Shown here one piece after another: positions 35,175 through 45,400 of a stretch of DNA of 64,000 nucleotides; positions within the stretch are counted from its first letter, which is position 1, and each line of letters starts with the position of its first letter. Location: positions 1 to 64,000 of the forward strand of contig NZ_JAPPUW010000011.1 of assembly GCF_026712205.1 (NCBI RefSeq), in the 5' to 3' direction. Origin of the DNA: Pelomonas aquatica. Its GTDB lineage: Bacteria > Pseudomonadota > Gammaproteobacteria > Burkholderiales > Burkholderiaceae_C. The position numbers and the translations under genes were made by a program. The notes beneath the pieces were generated by a model that ran no database searches, was not told the DNA's origin, and saw nothing but the letters and a program-made list of their open reading frames with translations.

Positions 35175-35567
35175 ATGACGACGATGAACGACTGGACCCG
35201 CATCTGCCGCCTGCAGGACATCCCCGTGCTCGGCTCGCGCCGCGTGCAGCGCCCGGCCGGCATGGACGTGGCCCTGTTCCGCAACGCCGAGGACGAGGTC
35301 TTCGCGCTGCTGGACCGCTGCCCGCACAAGGGCGGCCCGCTGAGCCAAGGCATCGTCTTCGGCAACAGCGTGGCCTGCCCGCTGCACAACTGGACGATAG
35401 GCCTGGGCAACGGCTGCGCCCGGGAGCCGGATGAAGGCTGCACGCCGGCCTTCCAGGTGAAGCTGGACGGCGGCGAGGTCTTCCTGCTGAGGGCCGAGCT
35501 CGAAACCCTGGCCGTGGACCTCGTCGCACCCGTGGCGGGACCGAAGATTCCGATTGCGGCGGCGTGA
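35175..35567 (+). CDS. nirD: Nitrite reductase small subunit NirD (Rieske-type)
   Basis: This is the partner of NirB in assimilatory nitrite reduction. It has a Rieske fold with the two 2Fe-2S ligand motifs CPHKGGPLS and CPLHNW intact. Length 130 aa is slightly longer than the usual 105-115. It starts 6 bases after the P-box gene, and its stop overlaps the nasA ATG by one base, so it belongs to the nirB-nirD-nasA-cobA operon. Confidence 0.95.
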   Translation: MTTMNDWTRICRLQDIPVLGSRRVQRPAGMDVALFRNAEDEVFALLDRCPHKGGPLSQGIVFGNSVACPLHNWTIGLGNGCAREPDEGCTPAFQVKLDGGEVFLLRAELETLAVDLVAPVAGPKIPIAAA

Positions 35568-38308
35568 TGGCTGAAACCAAATCCACCTGCCCGTATTGCG
35601 GCGTCGGCTGCGGTGTCGTCATCGAGCATGAGGACGGACAGATCACCGGTGTGCGCGGCGACCCGGACCACCCGGCCAACTTCGGGCGGCTCTGCACCAA
35701 GGGCAGCAATCTGCACCTGACGGCCACGCCCGTCGTCATCCAGCACCAGCGCCTGCGCCAACCGCAAAAGCGCGCGACGCGCAGCGCCCGGCCCGAGGTC
35801 GTGAGCTGGGACCAGGCCAACCGCGAGATCGCCGACCGGCTGCTGGCCATCCGCGCCGCCCACGGCCCGGAATCCATCGGCGTCTACATCTCCGGCCAGC
35901 TGCTGACCGAGGACTACCACGCCTTCAACAAGCTGGCCCGCGCCGTCATCGGCACGCCCCACATCGACTCCAACTCGCGGCTGTGCATGAGCTCGGCCGT
36001 CGTCGGCTACAAGCAGTCCCTGGGCGCCGACGCGCCGCCCTGCAGCTACGAAGACATCGAGCTGGCCGACTGCGTGCTCGTCAGCGGCGCCAACCCGGCC
36101 TGGGCCCACCCCATCCTGTTCCGCCGCCTCGAAGCGGCGCGCGCCGCCAAGACGGGCCACAAGCTCATCGTCATCGACCCGCGCCGCACCGAGACGGCCG
36201 AGCTCGCCGACCTGCATCTGCAGCTGCGCCCCGGCACCGACGTGGCCCTGTGCCACGGCCTGCTGCATGCCGTCATCTGGCAGGGCTGGACGGCGCCCGG
36301 CTTCATCGCCGAGTCGACCGAAGGCTTCGACGAACTGAAGGAACTGGTGCGCGACTGGACGCCGGCGCGCGCCGCCCAGGTCTGCGGCCTGGACGAGGCC
36401 GACATCTGGCGCGCCGCCGAATGGTTCGCCACGTCGCCTTCGTCCTTGAGCCTCTATTGCCAGGGCCTGAACCAGAGCAGCAGCGGCACGGCCAAGAACA
36501 CCGCCCTCATCAACCTGCACCTGGCCACCGGCCAGATCGGCAAGCCCGGCGCCGGCCCCTTCTCGCTGACCGGCCAGCCCAATGCGATGGGCGGCCGGGA
36601 GAGCGGCGGCATGGCGACGCTGCTGCCCGGCCACCGCGACCCGGGCAGGCCCGAGGACTGGGCCGAGGTCGCCACGCTGTGGAACGTGCCCGATCTGCCC
36701 GACAGGCGCGGCCACACCGCCGTCGAGATGTTCGAGGCCGCCGCGCGCGGCTCAATCCGGGCGCTGTGGATAGTCTGCACCAACCCGGCCCAGTCCATGC
36801 CCGACCAGGCCGTCGTGCGCCGCGCACTGGATCGCTGCGAGCTGGTCATCTTGCAGGAGGCCTTTGCCCACACGGCCACGGCCAAGTACGCCGACTACCT
36901 GCTGCCCGCCGCGACCTGGGGCGAGAAGGAAGGCACCGTGACGAACAGCGAGCGCCGCATCAGCCGCGTGCGCCCGGCCGTGCCGCCGGCCGGCGAGGCG
37001 CGTGCCGACTGGCGCATCGCGCGCGACATCGCCGCGCTGATCGACGCCGGTCTGGGCCGCCCGCCGCGCCTGGCCGCCGCCACGCCCGAGGCCCTTTGGC
37101 TGGAGCACCGCGCCGCCACGCGGGGCCGCGACCTCGACATCACCGGCCTGAGCTGGGCCAAGCTCGACGCCGACGGCCCGCAGCAATGGCCCTTCGTGAA
37201 CGCCGCCACGCCGCGCCTCTACACCGACGGCCGCTTCGCCACCGCCGACGGCCGCGCCCGCTTCGTCGCCAAGCCCTACCAGCCGCCGGCCGAGGAGCCC
37301 AGCCCCGGGCTGCCCTTCGCGTTGACGACCGGCCGGCTGCGCGACCAGTGGCATGGCATGAGCCGCAGCGGCAGCGTGCCCGGCCTGTTCGCCCACGAGG
37401 GCCGCCCGGCCGTGCGCATGCACCCTGCCAATGCCGCGCGCCGCAAGCTGGCCGAGGGCGAGCTCGTCACGGTGCGCTCGCGCCGCGGCGAGCTCGTGCT
37501 GCCGCTGAAGCTGGATGAGAACCTGCCGCCCGCCGGTGCCGATATCGCGATGCACTGGGGCGACGAATTCATCGGCGCGCAGGACGGCATCAACGCCGTC
37601 ACGCAGGGCGCCTTCTGCCCCGACTCCAAGCAGCCCGAGCTGAAGTTCAGCGCCGTCGCCATCGAGCCCGCCGCCCTGCCCTGGCGGCTGAGCGCCTGCG
37701 CCTGGGTCGCCCCCGAGCGCGGTGCCGCGCTGCGCGAGCAGCTGCGCGCGCTGATGCCGCGCTTCGGCTATGCCCACTGCCTGCCCGAGCCGACCCGCAC
37801 CGGCCTCATCGGCTGGGCCTTCGAGGCCGCCAGCGCCGACGCGCCCGCGCCTGAACTGATCGACGAGCTGGCCGCCGCCCTCGGCCTGAATGGCGCCCAT
37901 GTGCTGCGTTATGCCGATGCCCAGCGCGGCCGGCTGCGCCTGCTCAATCTCGACGGCGACGACCTGCAGGCCGCGCCGCTGCAGGCCCTGCTGCGCGTCG
38001 GCCAGCACGACGAAGGCGCCTGGCTCGTCGACCTGTGGCGCGAGCGCACCGCCGCATCCACGGTCGGCCGCTGGCTGCTGTCGCCCGGCGCGCCGCCGAC
38101 GAACACCGCCGCCGCCAGCGCGCAGGTCTGCAACTGCTTCGACGTGCGCGAGGACGTCATCCGCCTGACGCTGTCGCATTGCAGCGGCAGCCCCGCCGAG
38201 CGCCTCGCCCAGCTGCAGGCCGAGAAGCGCTGCGGCACGCAATGCGGCTCCTGCCTGCCGGCCTTGCGCCGCCTTGTTGCTGCGACTCCCGAAGAGGTGC
38301 CCGCATGA
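35567..38308 (+). CDS. nasA: Assimilatory nitrate reductase catalytic subunit (molybdopterin)
   Basis: It reduces nitrate to nitrite in the cytoplasm with a bis-MGD molybdenum cofactor. The N-terminal 4Fe-4S cysteines are Cys8, Cys11 and Cys15 (CPYCGVGC) plus the one in LCTKGSN. The molybdenum-ligand Cys is about 140 in SNSRLCMSSAVVGYK. The usual molybdopterin segments follow (CNPAQSMPDQ-like CTNPAQSMPD, NSERRISRVRPAV). The C-terminus carries a BFD-like 2Fe-2S domain (CNCFDVRED...CGTQCGSC), as in long NasA proteins. Length 913 aa. Its stop overlaps the cobA start (ATGA). Confidence 0.95.
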   Translation: MAETKSTCPYCGVGCGVVIEHEDGQITGVRGDPDHPANFGRLCTKGSNLHLTATPVVIQHQRLRQPQKRATRSARPEVVSWDQANREIADRLLAIRAAHGPESIGVYISGQLLTEDYHAFNKLARAVIGTPHIDSNSRLCMSSAVVGYKQSLGADAPPCSYEDIELADCVLVSGANPAWAHPILFRRLEAARAAKTGHKLIVIDPRRTETAELADLHLQLRPGTDVALCHGLLHAVIWQGWTAPGFIAESTEGFDELKELVRDWTPARAAQVCGLDEADIWRAAEWFATSPSSLSLYCQGLNQSSSGTAKNTALINLHLATGQIGKPGAGPFSLTGQPNAMGGRESGGMATLLPGHRDPGRPEDWAEVATLWNVPDLPDRRGHTAVEMFEAAARGSIRALWIVCTNPAQSMPDQAVVRRALDRCELVILQEAFAHTATAKYADYLLPAATWGEKEGTVTNSERRISRVRPAVPPAGEARADWRIARDIAALIDAGLGRPPRLAAATPEALWLEHRAATRGRDLDITGLSWAKLDADGPQQWPFVNAATPRLYTDGRFATADGRARFVAKPYQPPAEEPSPGLPFALTTGRLRDQWHGMSRSGSVPGLFAHEGRPAVRMHPANAARRKLAEGELVTVRSRRGELVLPLKLDENLPPAGADIAMHWGDEFIGAQDGINAVTQGAFCPDSKQPELKFSAVAIEPAALPWRLSACAWVAPERGAALREQLRALMPRFGYAHCLPEPTRTGLIGWAFEAASADAPAPELIDELAAALGLNGAHVLRYADAQRGRLRLLNLDGDDLQAAPLQALLRVGQHDEGAWLVDLWRERTAASTVGRWLLSPGAPPTNTAAASAQVCNCFDVREDVIRLTLSHCSGSPAERLAQLQAEKRCGTQCGSCLPALRRLVAATPEEVPA

Positions 38309-39057
38309 ACGCACATCCCGTCTACCTCGTCGGCGCCGGCCCCGGCGACCCGGAGCTGCTGACCGTCCGCGCACTGAAGCGCATCGAGGCTGCCGATGTC
38401 GTGCTGGCCGACGACCTCATCGACCCGCGCGTGCTGGCCCTCGTGAAAGGCCGGCTGCTGCGCGTCGGCAAGCGCGGCGGCTGCATCTCGACGGACCAGC
38501 ACTTCATCCACGCGCTGATGATCCGCGAGGCCCGCGCCGGCCACCGCGTCGTGAGGCTCAAGGGCGGCGACCCCTTCGTCTTCGGCCGCGGCGGCGAGGA
38601 GGTCGACGCGCTGCGCGAAGCCGGCCTCGACGTGGAGGTCGTGTCGGGCCTGACCAGCGGCATCGCCGGCCCGGCCGCCGTCGGCATCCCGGTGACCGAC
38701 CGCCGCGCGTCGCCCGGCGTCATTCTCGTGACCGGCCACCCGGGCGAAGGCCGCGCCGAGCCCGACTGGGCGGCCCTGGCCCGCACCGGCCTGACCCTGG
38801 TCATCTACATGGGCGTGGCCCGTGCGGCGGACATAACTTCTCAGCTGCTCGCCGCCGGCCTGCGCGCCGACCTGCCCGCGGCGGTCGTCAGCGCCGCGCA
38901 CACGGCCCGGCAGCGCCACGCGGTGACGACGCTGACCGGACTGCCGGACTGCATCGAGCGCGAAGGGCTGCAAAGCCCGGCGCTGCTGGTGGTGGGCGAG
39001 GTGGCCGCCATGGCGGCGCTCGACGCGTTGCCGCTGGGCCGACAACAGGCGGGCTGA
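38305..39057 (+). CDS. cobA: Uroporphyrinogen-III C-methyltransferase (sirohaem synthesis)
   Basis: This enzyme uses two SAM molecules to make precorrin-2 on the way to sirohaem, the NirB cofactor. It has the SUMT signatures YLVGAGPGDPELLTVRAL, VVLADDLI, RLKGGDPFVFGRGGEE, SGIAGPAAVGIPVTDR and TLVIYMGV. Length 250 aa matches the single-domain enzyme; the CysG oxidase/ferrochelatase part is absent. It is the last gene of the nirB operon and overlaps nasA by 4 bases, which fits sirohaem supply for nitrite reduction. Confidence 0.95.
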   Translation: MNAHPVYLVGAGPGDPELLTVRALKRIEAADVVLADDLIDPRVLALVKGRLLRVGKRGGCISTDQHFIHALMIREARAGHRVVRLKGGDPFVFGRGGEEVDALREAGLDVEVVSGLTSGIAGPAAVGIPVTDRRASPGVILVTGHPGEGRAEPDWAALARTGLTLVIYMGVARAADITSQLLAAGLRADLPAAVVSAAHTARQRHAVTTLTGLPDCIEREGLQSPALLVVGEVAAMAALDALPLGRQQAG

Positions 39058-39126
39058 GGCGCGTCTTCGGACACGGACCGGCCGGCGGCGACCCCAGATC
39101 CGGCAGGCACCGGGCTCACCATTCGG

Positions 39127-39675
39127 CTATGCGGTCGCCGCGCCCAGCAGTTCCAGCAGCAGCCCTCTGCCGGCGGCCCAATCGCCAATGCCCGACTGCT
39201 CGTTCATGTGGCCGGCGTCCTCGACGGTGACGAAGCGACTGCCCCAGCATGCGGCAAAGAACCCCGCACGCTGGAGGTCGACACGCGGGTCATTCGTGCT
39301 GGCCACCACGATGCTCCGGAAGGGAAAGCTCACCAGGGGCATAGGGCCGAATCAACGCACCTCCGGCGGCGTATGCGCGGCCGATTCGACGTCAGATGGG
39401 CACACGAGCAATGCGGCACTCGCACCCTGCCCAAACTTCCCGACCCAATGCGCGACGAGGGCGCAGGCCAGGCTGTGCGCGACCAGTACCGGAGGCGATG
39501 CGCACGAAGCGATGCAGCGCTGCAATGTGTCGAGCCACTCCGCGAGGTCGGGCCGGTCCCAGTCGCGTTGCATCACGCGCGAGCACGACGAGTCGGCGGC
39601 TTCCCACCGGCTCTGCCAGTGGCCCGGCCCCGAGCCGTGCAGCCCCGGGACGATGAGGATGGGCGGGGTCGACAT
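39127..39675 (-). pseudogene. Alpha/beta hydrolase (RBBP9/YdeN family) with an in-frame stop
   Basis: The first part (MSTPPILIVPGLHGSGPGHW, nucleophile Ser in VAHSLACALVAHW) and the second part (SIVVASTNDPRVDLQRA, catalytic Asp; DAGHMNEQSGIGDW, catalytic His) are the two halves of one RBBP9-like serine hydrolase. They are in the same frame and separated by a TGA at 39352-39354 in the context CCG GAG GTG CGT TGA TTC GGC. A CGA to TGA change would explain it. As written, the short product lacks Asp and His and cannot be active, unless read through or reinitiated at ATG 39342. GC is lower than nearby genes. Confidence 0.8.
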
Positions 39676-39756
39676 GCTGCCTCGGGTTGCTGCGCAGGGC
39701 TGATGATGCTCCCGCTCTGCCGCCTTCGTCAGCGTCGGCGCAACGCCGTGGCCGCC

Positions 39757-41307
39757 TCAGCTCAGCTTGAAGCTGCTCACCAACCCCGCCAGCCGCACCG
39801 CCTGCTCCTTCAGCGACTGGGCCGCCGCGGCGGATTCCTCCACCAGCGCGGCGTTCTGCTGGGTCATCCGGTCCAGCTCGGTCACGGTGCCGTTGACCTG
39901 ATGCAGGCCCGCGCTCTGCTCGGCGGCCGCGGCGCTGATCTCGCCGATGATGTCGGTCACGCGCTGAACGGAGCCGACGATGTCGGTCATCGTCGTGCCG
40001 GCGTCGTTGACGAGATGGGTGCCGGCCTCGACGCGCTCGACGCTGGCGCCGATCAGCGCCTTGATCTCGCGCGCGGCCTCGGCGGCCCGCTGGGCCAGCG
40101 AGCGCACCTCGCCCGCGACGACGGCGAAGCCGCGGCCCTGCTCGCCCGCGCGGGCAGCTTCCACCGCGGCGTTCAGCGCCAGGATGTTGGTCTGGAAGGC
40201 GATGCCGTCGATGGTGCCGATGATGTCGCCGATCTTGCGGCTGGCTGCGTTGATCTCGCCCATCGTGCTGACGACGCGCGCCACCACCTCGCCGCCGCGG
40301 CCGGCCGTCTCGGCGGCGGCGCCGGCCAGCTGCTTGGCCGTCATGGCCGAGTCGGCGCTCTGGCCGACGGTACCGGTCAGCTCGGTCATCGAGCTGGAGG
40401 CCTGCTGCAGGCTGGAGGCCGTCTGCTCGGTGCGGTGGGACAGGTCCATATTGCCGCTGGCCACCTCGGCCGACGCGACCTGGATGCTCTCGGCGGACTC
40501 GCGCACCTGGCCGACGATCTCGGACAGCGAGCGCTGCATGGCGGCCAGGGCCTGCATCATCTCGGCGGATTCGTCGGTGCCGCTCACCTCCGGCGCGCGC
40601 GACAGGTCGCCCTCGGCCATGCGCTCGGCGAAACGCTTGGCCGCCGTCAGCGGGCCGATGATGGAGCGCGAGATCTGCACGGCCAGCATGCCGCCGACGG
40701 CGACGCAGGCCAGGAAGGCGACGATCAGGCCGACGAAGAGGCTGCTGACCAGGCCGTCGACCTTGGCGAACACCTCGTCGCCGCGCTTCCTCAGGTCGCC
40801 CTCGATGCTGGTGAGCATGGCCAGCGCGGGGTCGAAGGCGCCGTCGGCCGCCTTCATGTCCTCGAAGGCGGCCTGGGCGTCGGGGTAGCCGTCGGCCACC
40901 AGCTTTTCGGCCGCGGGCCTGACGGCCTTGCGGTAGTCGGCGATCAGGCCGCGGAACCTGGCCAGCGCCTCGCGCCCCTTGTCCTCGGTCGTGACGGCGC
41001 CGAAGTCGTCCATGGCCTTGTCCAGGCCCGCCTGGGCCGCGTCCCATTCCTTGCGGGCGCGGGCCGTGCCTTCCTTGTTGAAGATGGACGCCACCAGCGT
41101 GGACGTGGCCGTCTTGCTCTGCAGCAACTGGCTGCGCGCGGCGACGGTGATGTTGGACGTCGGGATGAGCTTCTGCGTGATGCCCTGGATGGCCTTCTGC
41201 GACACGTTCAGGCCGAAGCCCCCCACGGCCACCAGCAGCGCCGTCATCGCCAGGATGATGCCGAAGGCCAGCCACAGGCGGGCTTGGATGTGCAGGCGTC
41301 TGAGCAT
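39757..41307 (-). CDS. Methyl-accepting chemotaxis protein
   Basis: This is a membrane chemoreceptor. It has a first membrane helix (residues 8-32), a periplasmic four-helix sensor region to about 185, a second helix (about 188-212, [20 protein letters not shown]), then HAMP (residues 212-265) and the signalling domain. The conserved hairpin tip is recognisable as [20 protein letters not shown], with glutamine/glutamate methylation regions on both sides. No C-terminal receptor-docking pentapeptide is seen. Length 516 aa from ATG 41307 with a GGGAGAA ribosome site. The ligand is unknown. Confidence 0.93.
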   Translation of the reverse strand: MLRRLHIQARLWLAFGIILAMTALLVAVGGFGLNVSQKAIQGITQKLIPTSNITVAARSQLLQSKTATSTLVASIFNKEGTARARKEWDAAQAGLDKAMDDFGAVTTEDKGREALARFRGLIADYRKAVRPAAEKLVADGYPDAQAAFEDMKAADGAFDPALAMLTSIEGDLRKRGDEVFAKVDGLVSSLFVGLIVAFLACVAVGGMLAVQISRSIIGPLTAAKRFAERMAEGDLSRAPEVSGTDESAEMMQALAAMQRSLSEIVGQVRESAESIQVASAEVASGNMDLSHRTEQTASSLQQASSSMTELTGTVGQSADSAMTAKQLAGAAAETAGRGGEVVARVVSTMGEINAASRKIGDIIGTIDGIAFQTNILALNAAVEAARAGEQGRGFAVVAGEVRSLAQRAAEAAREIKALIGASVERVEAGTHLVNDAGTTMTDIVGSVQRVTDIIGEISAAAAEQSAGLHQVNGTVTELDRMTQQNAALVEESAAAAQSLKEQAVRLAGLVSSFKLS

Positions 41308-41422
41308 GAGGTTCTCCCGGTCGACGAAGAGCGAGGCAGGCCTGCGATTGAAGCAGAAACCCGCGGCCGGACGCGCAAGACCTGCTGGTAGGCTCGCGCC
41401 ATCCTTCACGGCACGGCCCACC

Positions 41423-42187
41423 ATGAGCTTTCTGGCCATCGACATCGGCAACACCCGGCTCAAGTGGGCCGTCTACGCAGACGGCGCCGAGCCGGGCAGC
41501 GCGCCGTTGCAGCATGGCGCCGTCTTCCTCGAGAACATCGACCGCCTCGCCGACGAGGACTGGCAGGGCCTGGCGCCGCCGACGCGCATGCTGGGCAGCA
41601 ATGTGGCCGGCGACGCGGTGCGCCGCCGCGTCGAGGAGCAGATGGAGCACTGGGACCTCAATGCTCGCTGGGTCGTGCCCGCGGCCGAGGCGGCCGGCGT
41701 GCGCAACGGCTACGACCACCCGACCCGGCTGGGCGCCGACCGCTGGGTGGCCGTCATCGGCGCCCACGCCCATGCGAGGAAGCGCGGCTTCGACGGCCCG
41801 GTGCTGACCGTGATGATCGGCACCGCGGTGACGGTGGACGCCCTCTCCGGCGACGGCCAGTTCCTCGGCGGCCTGATCCTGCCGGGCCACGGCATCATGC
41901 TGCGCGCGCTGGAAGGCGGCACGGCCGGCCTGCGCGTGCCCACCGGCGAGGTGCGCGACTTCCCCACCAACACCAGCGACGCGCTGACGACCGGCGGCAC
42001 CTTCGCCATCACCGGCGCCATCGAGCGCATGCAGCGGCTGCTGACCCAGCGCGAGGGCCGCGAGCCCCTGCTGCTGATGACGGGCGGCGCGGGCTGGAAG
42101 GTGGCGCCGGCACTGGATGCGCCACACGAGCTCATCGAAGGGCTGATCTTCGACGGCCTGCTGGCGATGGACGCGCACCGGGCCTGA
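41423..42187 (+). CDS. coaX: Type III pantothenate kinase
   Basis: It phosphorylates pantothenate, the first step of coenzyme A synthesis, in the cytoplasm. It has the ASKHA phosphate motif [18 protein letters not shown], the segment [18 protein letters not shown], and the second motif [21 protein letters not shown]. Length 254 aa is normal. Many Burkholderiales carry birA just upstream of coaX; here the upstream neighbour is a divergent chemoreceptor, so the gene has its own promoter. Confidence 0.95.
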   Translation: MSFLAIDIGNTRLKWAVYADGAEPGSAPLQHGAVFLENIDRLADEDWQGLAPPTRMLGSNVAGDAVRRRVEEQMEHWDLNARWVVPAAEAAGVRNGYDHPTRLGADRWVAVIGAHAHARKRGFDGPVLTVMIGTAVTVDALSGDGQFLGGLILPGHGIMLRALEGGTAGLRVPTGEVRDFPTNTSDALTTGGTFAITGAIERMQRLLTQREGREPLLLMTGGAGWKVAPALDAPHELIEGLIFDGLLAMDAHRA

Positions 42188-42246
42188 CGCCCGGCCCCGC
42201 CGCCTCATCAATTCAGACGAGGACGCGCGGCGGGCCGCTTCCTAGA

Positions 42247-42268
42247 GTTCGGTCCCGAACGTCCGAAC
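42247..42268. promoter_or_regulatory. Inverted repeat upstream of the peroxidase-P450 gene
   Basis: GTTCGG (42247-42252) and CCGAAC (42255-42260) form a 6-bp inverted repeat, and CCGAAC occurs again at 42263-42268. It lies about 180 bases before the start of the fusion gene in the gap after coaX and may be an operator. A 10-bp palindrome GTACCGGTAC at 42380-42389 is also present. No clear -35/-10 pair was found. Confidence 0.3.
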
Positions 42269-42444
42269 GCTCGACCGCAACCGCAGGCATCGCAGCGCCT
42301 CGACGCGCCGATGCACGGCGGGCCCGGCTTTCGGCGGCCGTTGCAAATGACTACATTCGCCGGGTCGTGGGCCGAACCCGTACCGGTACAGGGCCGCTGC
42401 GGCGCCCCGGCACGGCCGCCGGCCCGCGCAGGACGGGAGGGATC

Positions 42445-45400
42445 GTGGACAAGTTTCCTGACTGGGCCGAAGGCCTGATCGCCGGCACCAGCCCCGGCCA
42501 GCACCCGCATGCGCTGAACCTGGTGCTCAAGCTGGCCGACCCGGCCAGGCTGCCGCTGATGCTGCTGGACGTGGCGACCTCGCAGCCCATCATCCAGCGC
42601 GCGCTGAACGATCTGTCCTTCCTGCACTTCGCCCGCTTCCTGCCCTCCTGGGACGGTTCGGCCCTGGTCGTCGTCACCGAGTTCGACGGCCCGCTGAAGC
42701 CCTATGTGATGGACTTCGTCATCGCGCTGGGCGAGGTGTTCAACAAGCTGCTGTCCTATGTCGAGGAGCCGCCCCCGCTGCCCGTGCAGCAATACCCGGA
42801 CGAGTTCTGGACCTATGTCGAGAAATGGAACCGCGTGCCCTATGCGCCGCGCAGCGGCAACAGCACCGGCAATGTGTTCCCGCCGGATTTCGACTACCCC
42901 GTCTACTCGGCCTACCCGACCCGGACCGTCGTCGACATCGCCGGGCCGCGCGACCCGGCCACCGATGGCCTGCGCCCCGCGCCGGACCGCCGCGCCGCCA
43001 AGGTCCACCTGGCCGACGTGCAGGGGAACATCCTGCGCGGCTTCCATGCCTGGAAGGCCACCCATCTGATGCTGCAGGTGACCGATGCGGCGACGGCGCG
43101 GGTCTGGCTGGCCGGCCTGCCCGTGCAGGACAGCCGGCCTTGGGGCGACACCAAACCCAAGCACGCCCTGCTCAACGTGGCCTTCACCTTTGAGGGCCTG
43201 CAGGCCCTGCTGCCGACGCGCTCGGAGGATCTCGCGCGCTTTCCCCAGGCCTTCCGCGAAGGCCCGGCGCAGCGCGCGGCGGGCAACGGCGACGCCGCCG
43301 ACAGCGCGCCGGCGCTGTGGCGCTTCGGCGGCTCCGTCACGCGGCCTGTGCATGTGCTGCTGTCGCTGTACGGGCTGAAGCCGCCGGCCTCGGCGGACTA
43401 CGCCGCGGACGTCGCGCGGCTGACGGCCGGGGCCGCCGCGAACGGCCTGGCCCTGGTGCACAGCGAGAACGCCCAGGCCCTGGAGGACGACCGCATCTAC
43501 TTCGACTACCGCGATGGCATCACCGACCCGCGCATCGCCGGCCAGCGCCTCCCGGCCGGCCGGCGCCTGTCCATGCAGCCGGCATCCAGCCCGGGCGAGT
43601 TCCTGCTGGGCCCGGGCTACGACAGCATCTATGGCGGCGAGTCCCTGCCCCGCCACATGCCGCCCGACCTCGCTCGCAATGGCTGCTTCGGCGCGCTGCG
43701 GCTGATCGAGCAGGATGTGGCCCGGTTCGAGCAGGTCACCGCCGGGCTGGCGGCGCAATTCGGCGGCCGCCCGAGCGACGCGGCCGCCCGGCTGCTGGGC
43801 CGCTGGCCCGACGGCCAGCCGCTGAGCCAGCATCGCAGCGACCCGGGGCCGCTCCCGCCGGGCATCATGCCGCGCAACGACTTCGACTACGCGCCCAACT
43901 GGGAGTACCCGGGCGAGCCGCTGGACCACGACGGCCGGCGCTGCCCGCTGGACGCCCACATCCGCCGCACCAATGCGCGCTCCCACCGCGCGCCGGGCGT
44001 GCGCCACACGCGCCGGCTGCTGCGCCGCGGCATGCCGGCGCAGTGGAAGGACGGCGAGGCAGACCGCAAGGGGCTGATGGGGCTCTTCCTGTGCGCCGAC
44101 CTGGAACGCCAGTTCGAGTTCATCCAGCGCCAATGGGTGCAGGGCGGCGAAAGCGGCCTTTCGGACCCCATCGCCGGCCTGCGCAGCGGGACGGCGCCCT
44201 TCCGCTGGTCGCCCACCCAGAGCGCCGACATCCCGCCGCTGGTTCGCACGCGGGGCAGCCTCTACCTGTTCTTTCCCGGCATTTCCATGCTGCGCGGCTT
44301 GCCGGCTCTCGACCGCCCCGGCCCCGAACTGCCGCCCGTCGCGACCTGGCCCGAGCCGCAGGGCCTGGAGCGCGTGCTGCGCGTGCGGGCGCAGGCCATC
44401 CGGGGCCTGCCGCCGCGGATCAGCGAGTTCGCGATCGAATGGCTGGTGCGCCATGTGCTGTCCAGCGGATGGGTGGCCGAGAAGCTGAAGGGCCGGGCGC
44501 CGACAGCGCCGCCCGACCTCGGCGACCTGACCACGGCGCGGGCCCACGACCTCCACGCGTTGTCGACGCATTTCATTGCCGACCCCTGCACACGCTACCG
44601 CTGCCTGCGGGCGCGCGGCATCGATTTCTTCTGGGAGCCCTCCCACCAGGCCTTCCTGGCGCTGCGGCGCGCCGAGGTGGAGCGCATCCTGACCGACGTG
44701 GGCGACTTCGTGCAGGCGCCCTCGACGGCCGGGCTGCGCGGCATCATCACGCTGGACGGCGAGGACCACGACCGGGTCCGCCAGGCCTTCCGGGACAGCA
44801 TGGAGGCGCCTTTCGCCGCCGTCTCCGCCAGGCTCAACGCGGCCCTGCAGGAACACTGGGGAAAACTCGGCGAGCTGCCGCAGTTCGACATCGTGCGCGA
44901 CCTCGGCGTCCCGGTGCTGAGCGAGGTCTACTGGCAGTTCTTCGGCCTGCCCGAGGAAGACCGCAAGACCTGCAGCGATCACGCGGCACTGGCCATGCGG
45001 CAGTTCTGCCAGCCGGTGCCCCGCCGCGGCGCGGCGCAACTGGCCGCCGGCAATGCCCTCGCGAGGCTCTGGGGCCATCTGGCCGTGCAACTGGCGCTGG
45101 CCATGCTGTGGGATCTCGCGCCGCTGGGCGGGAGCCCCTATGCCGGCACGCTGCTGGGCGGCATCGCCGCGCGCACGCGCCTGCCGATCCCCGGCCTTGC
45201 CGCGCGGTCGGGCCCGCAGCGGACGCTGGATTTCAAGACCGCCGCGACCTCGCTGCTGCAGTTCGTGCTGGCGGGCCAACTGGCGCCGCAGCTGCTGTTC
45301 AGCTCCGCGACGTACAACTTCCTGGCCCACGAGGCTGCGCCGGGCCTCTCCGTCTGGGCGCATCTGGCGGCGCTGCAGCCGGCCGCCGCCCGCGCCGCGC

